Both the position numbers and the translations under genes were made by a program. Positions 6,116 through 10,928 of a DNA stretch of 10,928 nucleotides are shown one piece after another. The stretch's first letter is position 1; each line of letters begins with the position of its first letter. The DNA is from an uncultured Verrucomicrobiota bacterium (GTDB lineage: Bacteria; Verrucomicrobiota; Verrucomicrobiia; Limisphaerales; SXTU01), in the NCBI GenBank assembly GCA_903863315.1, contig CAIPBN010000505.1, forward strand, positions 1 to 10,928. The letters are read 5' to 3'. The notes beneath the pieces are model-generated. The model saw nothing but the letters and a program-made list of their open reading frames with translations. It was not told the DNA's origin and made no database searches.

Positions 6116-6835
6116 TCAAGTCCAGCGCGCGATGCGGCTGTCGAGCTGGAAGCACTGCCCCGAGATGTTGCGGGTGCCCGCCAGGAACGCGGCGAAGCGC
6201 GCCACTTCGCCAAGCTCGTTGAGCCGACCGAGTGCGTTCGCCTCGGCAAAGGCTTCCAACTGTTTCGGCGTCAGACCAGCAGTCATGGGCGTGGGGAGGA
6301 CACCCGGCAACAGGGCGTTCACACGCACGTTGCGCGAGCCGACTTCTTTGGCAAGCGAAGCGGTGAGGCCAATCAAAGCAGCCTTGGCGGCGGCGTAGTT
6401 GGCCTGACCGCGATTGCCGGTGCGCGCGCTGAAGGAGGCGAGGTTGAGAATGTGGCCATCGCGCTGCTTGAGCATCGGGCGCAGGGCGGCCTGGGCGCAG
6501 AGGAACGCGCCCTTGAGATGCACGTCGAGGACGCGCTGCCAGTCCTCGTCGGTGAGCTGCCACGAGAGGTTGTCAGCGGTGTTGCCCGCGTTGTTGATGA
6601 GCAAGTCCAGGCGCGGCCAGCGCGACAGGACCTGCGCCACGCCGGACTGGACAGCTTCGCGTGAAGTCACATCGAGCGGCAGAGGCAGGAGGAAGTCGCC
6701 TGCCTGATGAACATTTTCACTATGGTAGCCAGCGGCAACGCCCCAGCCTTGCGCGAGGAACTCGGCGACCAGCGCGCGCCCGAGGCCGCCGGAGGCTCCG
6801 GTGATCAGGACAACTCGGGGAGCGGATGGCTGCAT
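6116..6835 (-). CDS. Short-chain dehydrogenase/reductase (FabG-like)
   Basis: This is an NAD(P)-dependent oxidoreductase of the classical SDR family, 239 residues, the usual size. Visible motifs are the cofactor loop TGASGGLG (12-19), NNAG (81-84), catalytic Ser134, and Tyr147 with Lys151 in the YxxxK motif (NYAAAK). The fourth member of the classical tetrad, the Asn that aligns with E. coli FabG N110, is His106 here (DVHLKG), as in some other SDRs. The C terminus (GQCFQLDSRIARWT) lacks the usual GG. The sequence around GNRGQANYAAAKAALIGLT and SRNVRVNALLPG is very close to 3-oxoacyl-ACP reductases. The true substrate cannot be set from sequence. The start ATG lies 15 bp after the amidohydrolase stop, so the two are probably co-transcribed. 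Confidence 0.88.
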   Translation of the reverse strand: MQPSAPRVVLITGASGGLGRALVAEFLAQGWGVAAGYHSENVHQAGDFLLPLPLDVTSREAVQSGVAQVLSRWPRLDLLINNAGNTADNLSWQLTDEDWQRVLDVHLKGAFLCAQAALRPMLKQRDGHILNLASFSARTGNRGQANYAAAKAALIGLTASLAKEVGSRNVRVNALLPGVLPTPMTAGLTPKQLEAFAEANALGRLNELGEVARFAAFLAGTRNISGQCFQLDSRIARWT

Positions 6836-6850
6836 GGTGGCGTTGATGTT

Positions 6851-8116
6851 TCAGCCGGCCGGTTCGTTCACCCATTGGCCGGCGATCATCACTCCGGCAA
6901 TCTTGGGCGCACTCTGCACCAGGTCATTCACGGCCTCCGGCACAGCAGCCGTTGACTGCACCGCGATTAGATCGGCGCAGGACCGGCGGGAAAGTTGCCC
7001 GACCTTGCCGCGCAGGCCAAGCGCGGCGGCAGCGTTGCGGGTGACGAGGTCGAGCAGTTCCTCCGGACGACGATCAGGATGGTTCGCCGCAAAGCGACGC
7101 AGCTCCGCGAAGAGGTCCAGTTCCGGCAGCCGACGCCCCTCTTTGCCTATGCTGGCCAGGCTGTCGGTGCCGAGACAGACGTTGACCCCGGCGGCGCGCA
7201 GTTCGGTGAACGGAAACGCCTGGTGGCCGAAGAACGCATGACTGCGCGGGCAATGCACGACGCTGGCTCCGGCCGCGCCAAGCAGTCCAGCATCGCCGGG
7301 CGCGAGGTAATTCACATGCACTGCGAGAAACTGCGGCCCGAGCAGCTTCAGGGCGGCGAGTTGCTGCACGGGCGAGCGGGAGCCGCAATCGCTCATGTCC
7401 CGGCCGTTCCGCCGCAGCCAGTTGAACATGGCCCCGCGCCCGTGGCGGAACATCTCAAACTCCGGCGCGGACTCGGCGACATGCATCGTGATGGGCCGGG
7501 CAACTTGCCGGGCCGTCCGGCGCACGAGCTTCAACAGCTCGGGGTTCGTGGTGTAGAGCGCGTGCGGTGAGAGCGCGCCAAAACTCCGGCCAGCCGGCAG
7601 CGCACGGAGCTGTTGAAGCGCCTGCCGGAGCAGCGTCGCGGGCCGTAGGCGTCGCCGGACGGAGATGAGTTCCAGGAAGGAAATCACCCGCAAGGGCGTG
7701 GCCTCCCACACTTCGGGGAGCAGTTCGGGCACCGCCTCGATGTCGCCCACCATGGTGCAGCCGTGGTCGATCAGTTGCTGCGCACCGTGCAGCCAGGATT
7801 GGGCGAAGTCCGTGTAGCTCCAGCCGGCCTTGAGCGCGATGATGCCCTCGATCCAGTCCAGAAAGGACTTGGGAGGCGGGAGCGCCCCGGCCATGTCCGT
7901 GTAGTCGAGATGGCAGTGGGCATTGACCAGCCCGGGTAGCAGCACGACCTCCCCGAGATCGCGTAATTGAGCCGGGGCCGTGCGCCGCAGATCGCGCCAG
8001 CGACCGACGGCGGCGACGCGGCCCCGGAAAACGGAAACCGCGCCGTCCTCAATCGCCGGCTGGGCGAGGGGCAGGACGACGCGGGCTCGGTAAGTGACAG
8101 GCGGCGGCTGGGCCAT
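6851..8116 (-). CDS. Amidohydrolase-superfamily deaminase/hydrolase (SsnA/MtaD/aminodeoxyfutalosine-deaminase type)
   Basis: This 421-residue metal-dependent hydrolase has the full set of amidohydrolase ligands: H67 and H69 in PGLVNAHCHLDY, H212 and E215 in TMHVAES, H267 in LAVHVNYL, and D318 in CLGTDSLAS. Also present are SPHALYT (His185) and the VVHCPRSHAFFGH segment typical of the chlorohydrolase/deaminase branch. An N-terminal beta-sandwich strand set (IEDGAVSVFRGRVAAVG) and its C-terminal return (SCADLIAVQ) frame the TIM barrel. Members of this branch deaminate purine nucleosides, aminodeoxyfutalosine (menaquinone synthesis) or triazines; the substrate here is unresolved. The start ATG overlaps the HPF stop by one base (TGATG), indicating translational coupling. 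Confidence 0.87.
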   Translation of the reverse strand: MAQPPPVTYRARVVLPLAQPAIEDGAVSVFRGRVAAVGRWRDLRRTAPAQLRDLGEVVLLPGLVNAHCHLDYTDMAGALPPPKSFLDWIEGIIALKAGWSYTDFAQSWLHGAQQLIDHGCTMVGDIEAVPELLPEVWEATPLRVISFLELISVRRRLRPATLLRQALQQLRALPAGRSFGALSPHALYTTNPELLKLVRRTARQVARPITMHVAESAPEFEMFRHGRGAMFNWLRRNGRDMSDCGSRSPVQQLAALKLLGPQFLAVHVNYLAPGDAGLLGAAGASVVHCPRSHAFFGHQAFPFTELRAAGVNVCLGTDSLASIGKEGRRLPELDLFAELRRFAANHPDRRPEELLDLVTRNAAAALGLRGKVGQLSRRSCADLIAVQSTAAVPEAVNDLVQSAPKIAGVMIAGQWVNEPAG

Positions 8117-8463
8117 CAGGCGGCACGCCGGCGTTCTTTGCTCGCGGCAGCCTCGGTATGCTTCTTTGCCTTGTTCTTGCTGTGCCGCTTGCGGATTTGC
8201 TGCTCGATCTTCTTCGTGACGGCATCAATGGCCGCATAGAGGTCGGCTTCGTGGTCTTCGGCAAAGAGATCCGGGCCGCGCATGCCGATGCGCATGGAGC
8301 AGCCGAAGGCCTTGGCGGGGTCGCGGGTGTCGTCGTGCTCGATGGTGACGCGGGCGTCGATGGTCCAGCGGTCAAAGTGTTCGAGCTTGTCGATCTTTGC
8401 GAGGATGTGGTCCTCGATGGCTTTGGTCAAAGTGATGTTGTGGGTTGAGAGAATCAACTTCAT
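8116..8463 (-). CDS. hpf: Ribosome hibernation-promoting factor, short HPF/RaiA (YfiA) type
   Basis: This family binds the 30S decoding region and inactivates ribosomes in stationary phase or stress. The product has 115 residues, in the short class that lacks the C-terminal dimerisation domain of long HPF. Family features are the opening strand KLILSTHNITLT, a helix with LAKIDKLEHF, a beta strand DARVTIEHD, and the signature DLYAAIDAVTKKIEQQIRKRHSK. The last 20 residues are very basic (KNKAKKH, SKERRRAA). Upstream of ATG at 8463 the leader is GCCAAGCTCGCCCC, with no Shine-Dalgarno. It sits between comF (57-bp gap) and the amidohydrolase (1-base overlap). A comF-hpf neighbourhood is also known from streptococci. 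Confidence 0.9.
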   Translation of the reverse strand: MKLILSTHNITLTKAIEDHILAKIDKLEHFDRWTIDARVTIEHDDTRDPAKAFGCSMRIGMRGPDLFAEDHEADLYAAIDAVTKKIEQQIRKRHSKNKAKKHTEAAASKERRRAA

Positions 8464-8520
8464 GGGGCGAGCTTGGCGGCGGAGGCGGGGAAAATCCAGC
8501 CGGGAATTGGCCGAAACGCA

Positions 8521-9267
8521 TCATATCCCGCGGGCCAGGCTCCACACCATCACCTCGGCCGCGCCTTGCGTGCGCAAAACCCGGGCCACGGCGCTGGTGG
8601 TCGCACCGGTGGTGAGCACGTCATCGAAGACCAGCAGCCGCTCGCCGGAGAGGCGTTTGGGCGACATCGGAGCGAAGGCGCGGCGGACGTTCTCGGCGCG
8701 GGCCCGCTTGTCGAGCTGGGTTTGCGTGCGCGTGGGCTGCACCCGCTTCACCAGCTTGGTCAGCACCGGGACGCCCAGCGCGGCGGCGAGCGGGCGGGCA
8801 AGCTGTTCCGCCTGGTTGAATTCACGCTCGCGCCGTTTCACCGGATGGAGCGGCACGGGGACAATGCCCGCCAGCGAGATTGGGCGCAGGGCCGGGACGG
8901 CCTGCCGCAGGAGCAACTCCACCAAGAACGGCTCAAACCACCGTTCTCGGTTGTATTTGTAGCGGTGAATCACCTCGAGCATGAAGTCGTTGGCCACGAC
9001 CGCCGCCCGGGCGGAGGTGAAATGGAGTTCCATGTCCCGGCAGTTGGCGCACTCGAAGGCGGCGGTGATTTCTCCTGCGAACGGCAGTCCACACCGATCG
9101 CAGCAGGGCGGTTGGACGAAACGGACCTTTTCCCAGCAATGCTCGCAAACATAGCCCTCCGGCGCACCAGCGCGGTGTTGGCCGCACAACTGGCAAACCG
9201 GTGGATAGACAAAGGCCAGTGCGGCCTCGCTCCATTCACGAAGGCGGCTGACGGCTGGCATGTTCAT
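8521..9267 (-). CDS. comF: ComF-family phosphoribosyltransferase-like protein with zinc-ribbon
   Basis: ComF/ComFC-family proteins (GntX in E. coli) join an N-terminal zinc-binding region to a phosphoribosyltransferase fold and are linked to DNA uptake in naturally competent bacteria. Visible features are Cys pairs C25/C28 and C41/C44, a second set C55 or C56/C59 and C73/C76, the conserved YKYNRERWF block, VPVPLHPVKRREREFNQAEQLA, and the PRPP loop LLVFDDVLTTGAT (211-223). At 248 residues it is full length. Starts at 9267 (MNMPAV) or 9261 (MPAV) both overlap the end of the upstream CPBP gene, by 32 or 26 bp, implying coupled translation. No other competence gene is in the window, so a role in DNA uptake is not shown. 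Confidence 0.92.
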   Translation of the reverse strand: MNMPAVSRLREWSEAALAFVYPPVCQLCGQHRAGAPEGYVCEHCWEKVRFVQPPCCDRCGLPFAGEITAAFECANCRDMELHFTSARAAVVANDFMLEVIHRYKYNRERWFEPFLVELLLRQAVPALRPISLAGIVPVPLHPVKRREREFNQAEQLARPLAAALGVPVLTKLVKRVQPTRTQTQLDKRARAENVRRAFAPMSPKRLSGERLLVFDDVLTTGATTSAVARVLRTQGAAEVMVWSLARGI

Positions 9268-10168
9268 CGCGTACGGATGGCTTTGGCACGGGCCAGGGCC
9301 AGCGGGCGACTCCGACCAGAAGCGCCACCATCACCCCCAACGCGAACCAGCCATCAATCAACTTCTCCGATCCCCACAGGGCACCACCGGGTTTGAGGCC
9401 GGGCACCGTCAGGGACTTGAAAACTTTGAGCCAGAAGACCCAGCCCGCGTGCAGTCCGATCGAGAACCAAAGGCTGCCAGTGCGTTGGTAAGCCAGCGCC
9501 AGCGCAGCACCGCCCACTGCGAGCGTCAGTCCGGCGGGCCAGAGGTTCCCCGGCGCGAGCATCCCCTCCAACATCCGCGGCAGCAGCATCAGGCCGGAAT
9601 ACCATGCCACCGCACCTGGATGCTCGACCCGCGCCAGAAAGTGCAGGCCGGAGTAAATGACTGCGCTGGTCACGATGGCTGCCAACAAGGATGCCGATTG
9701 GCGCAATGCGCCGAAGATGACCCCGCGAAACAGGAACTCCTCCATCAACGCCACCACCCCGGCGGTCAACATGGCCTTGCCCGCCAGTGTCAGCAGACCC
9801 AAAGCGGTCGGCGTGGCATTCCAGTCCCTCACACCCGTAGCCACCAACGCCAGCGCCACGAGACTCAAGGAGCCAAAGCCAGCCACGAGCCCCAATCCCA
9901 GCCGCCGCCAGCGTTCCGTTGCACCGCCAAATCCAAGTGCTGCGGCACCACCCAGTCCACAGGCACGGATCAACGGCCATAATCCGGCCAGCGCCAGGAT
10001 GAGCAGACAGCGATTGAGATAGCGATGGAACGGCTGCGAGGCCAACCCCGACAGCAAGCCGACTTCGCCCCCCAGCCACCGGCCCAACTGAAACAGCATC
10101 GGAGCCAGCAGCGCTCCTCCGAGCAACACCCCGAGAAAGTAGATCGAAAGCAGGCCGGCCGTGCGCAC
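9236..10168 (-). CDS. CPBP-family intramembrane glutamic endopeptidase (Rce1/Abi type)
   Basis: This is a 310-residue polytopic membrane protein of about eight hydrophobic segments. The CPBP motifs are visible: E143-E144 and R148 in MEEFLFRG (EExxxR), H176 in YSGLHF, and H240 in SIGLHAGW. These form the metal-independent glutamate/His active site known from Rce1. Family members process CAAX proteins, bacteriocins or unknown membrane substrates; nothing here indicates which. The start is GTG at 10168 (VRTAGLLSIYFLG); no ATG lies close upstream in frame. It is the first gene of the minus-strand cluster and overlaps comF by up to 32 bp. Its leader runs into the 168-bp divergent region shared with the kinase gene. 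Confidence 0.88.
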   Translation of the reverse strand: MRTAGLLSIYFLGVLLGGALLAPMLFQLGRWLGGEVGLLSGLASQPFHRYLNRCLLILALAGLWPLIRACGLGGAAALGFGGATERWRRLGLGLVAGFGSLSLVALALVATGVRDWNATPTALGLLTLAGKAMLTAGVVALMEEFLFRGVIFGALRQSASLLAAIVTSAVIYSGLHFLARVEHPGAVAWYSGLMLLPRMLEGMLAPGNLWPAGLTLAVGGAALALAYQRTGSLWFSIGLHAGWVFWLKVFKSLTVPGLKPGGALWGSEKLIDGWFALGVMVALLVGVARWPWPVPKPSVRDEHASRQPPS

Positions 10169-10185
10169 AGGCGGATTAGAGGCCC

Positions 10186-10214
10186 TTGCCGATGATGCGC
10201 CAAGCGCATACTAT
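10186..10214 (+). promoter_or_regulatory. Candidate sigma70-type promoter for the kinase gene
   Basis: TTGCCG (10186-10191) and TACTAT (10209-10214) are separated by exactly 17 bp. Each matches 4 of 6 bases of the E. coli consensus. Transcription would begin near 10221, leaving a leader of about 115 nt before the kinase ATG. Consensus rules from E. coli may not hold in this phylum. Confidence 0.3.
10195..10209. promoter_or_regulatory. Perfect inverted repeat in the promoter spacer (candidate operator)
   Basis: ATGCGC (10195-10200), spacer CAA, GCGCAT (10204-10209) is a perfect 6-bp inverted repeat. It occupies the region between the putative -35 and -10 boxes and just touches the -10. This is the usual place for a dimeric repressor to block RNA polymerase. 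Function is inference. Confidence 0.35.
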
Positions 10215-10242
10215 CCACGTGTAGCAACGAGGCTGGCACAAA

Positions 10243-10262
10243 AGCCGCTTCCCGGCGCGGCT
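10243..10262. other. Stem-loop in the divergent intergenic region
   Basis: AGCCGC (10243-10248) and GCGGCT (10257-10262) pair perfectly around an 8-base loop. It would lie in the 5' leader of the kinase transcript if the promoter at 10186-10214 is used. No U-run follows on either strand, so it is not a terminator. Confidence 0.35.
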
Positions 10263-10336
10263 GCCTGTTACCAATAAGAACCTGGCAGCGTCCTTGAGGC
10301 ACACAGAGCTGGTCAGAGTCCGAAGCACGAACGCAA

Positions 10337-10928
10337 ATGTCACCGTTGTCACCGCTGGCCTTTTTCCGCCGCAAGCCCAAGAAAACCGTCTCCGATCCCG
10401 ATGCCCCGCATCTGTTTGGCCCATACTCCCTGCATGAACTGATCAACCGTGGCGGTTCGGCGGAGATTTGGGCCGCCACCGATCAGGCCGGGCAGGCGTA
10501 TGCGCTGCGCCGGCTGCTGGGCAACGGCACCGTGTCCAAGGAGGCGCGGAAGCAGTTCCGGCATGGCTGCGACGTGCTGGAGGCGATCCACGGCCACCCG
10601 TTCATCGTCGGCTTTCACAAGCACGGGAAGATTCAAGGCGTGGACTTCACGCTGCTGGAGCGCGTGGATGGCGCAAATCTCAAGCTGCTCATCACGCGTG
10701 CCGACCCGATGCTCGGCGAGTTCGTGGGCAACATCCTCATCGACATGGCTGTGGCTCTAGAGCACATGCACGACAAGGGCTTCATCCACCTGGACTTCAA
10801 GCCCGAGAACGTGCTGGTGACCCGCGCCGGCGACATCCGGCTGGTGGACTTCGACCTCGCCCAGCCGTTGCCAAAAAAGCCCACTCCCATGCCGAGCAAT
10901 TCCGGCACCCCGGCCTACATGTCGCCCG
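10337..10928 (+). CDS. Hanks-type Ser/Thr protein kinase, N-terminal part (3' truncated by window), with altered ATP-site residues
   Basis: The first 197 residues are present. A basic N terminus (FFRRKPKK) precedes a kinase fold: glycine loop NRGGSAEIWAA (37-47), HLDFKPEN catalytic loop (151-158; Asp153, Lys155 and Asn158 retained), LVDFDLA (169-175) in place of DFG, and the activation-segment end GTPAYMSP (190-197) just before the expected Glu of APE. The beta-3 VAIK lysine is Arg58 (YALRRL), and the alpha-C glutamate position aligns with Gly77 (QFRHGCDVL), so the usual Lys-Glu pair is missing. It may be a pseudokinase or an atypical kinase. ATG at 10337 is the only likely start: an in-frame stop lies at 10295-10297, and no Shine-Dalgarno is seen. 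It diverges from the CPBP gene. Confidence 0.85.
   Translation, partial: MSPLSPLAFFRRKPKKTVSDPDAPHLFGPYSLHELINRGGSAEIWAATDQAGQAYALRRLLGNGTVSKEARKQFRHGCDVLEAIHGHPFIVGFHKHGKIQGVDFTLLERVDGANLKLLITRADPMLGEFVGNILIDMAVALEHMHDKGFIHLDFKPENVLVTRAGDIRLVDFDLAQPLPKKPTPMPSNSGTPAYMSP

Noticed and set aside
8473..9396. 307-codon open frame on the plus strand opposite comF
   Set aside because: It mirrors ComF, whose Cys pairs and PRPP loop are clear. The plus-strand product has no motifs.

Overview
The window is 10.9 kb of GC-rich DNA from a Gram-negative (diderm) bacterium. A TolR-TolA-TolB-Pal set, a lipoprotein with a peptidoglycan-binding OmpA domain and a Tat translocase all require an outer membrane. 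The proline- and alanine-rich proteins, start codons without Shine-Dalgarno sequences, Tat-type signal on TolB and oversized TatC are most reminiscent of the Verrucomicrobiota (PVC superphylum). That placement is inference from style, not from a marker gene.

Layout. Plus strand, 1-5321: the 3' end of tolR/exbD, then tolA, tolB (4-base ATGA overlap with tolA), pal, a structured 129-bp gap, tatA and tatC. This joins the cell-envelope Tol-Pal machine to the twin-arginine translocase. The link may be functional: TolB starts with a twin-arginine signal peptide, so the neighbouring Tat pore may export it. TatC carries a cytoplasmic N-terminal extension of about 208 residues with 17 histidines in 37 residues, and an enlarged first periplasmic loop.

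Minus strand, 10168-5384: six co-directional, tightly packed genes, probably one operon, read from right to left. They are a CPBP-family membrane protease, a ComF-type phosphoribosyltransferase, a short ribosome hibernation factor (HPF/RaiA), an amidohydrolase, a short-chain dehydrogenase/reductase, and a GNAT-like protein with a C-terminal membrane anchor. They converge on tatC across a 62-bp gap with no canonical terminator.

Plus strand, 10337-end: the start of a Hanks-type protein kinase, divergent from the minus-strand operon. The beta-3 lysine is Arg and the alpha-C glutamate appears to be Gly, while the catalytic Asp, Lys and Asn are retained. Upstream is a candidate promoter whose spacer holds a perfect inverted repeat.

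No RNA genes, insertion sequences, CRISPR arrays or phage genes were seen. No stretch longer than 170 bp lacks a gene. The most interesting points are the His-rich TatC, the Tat-signalled TolB beside tatAC, and the degenerate kinase.
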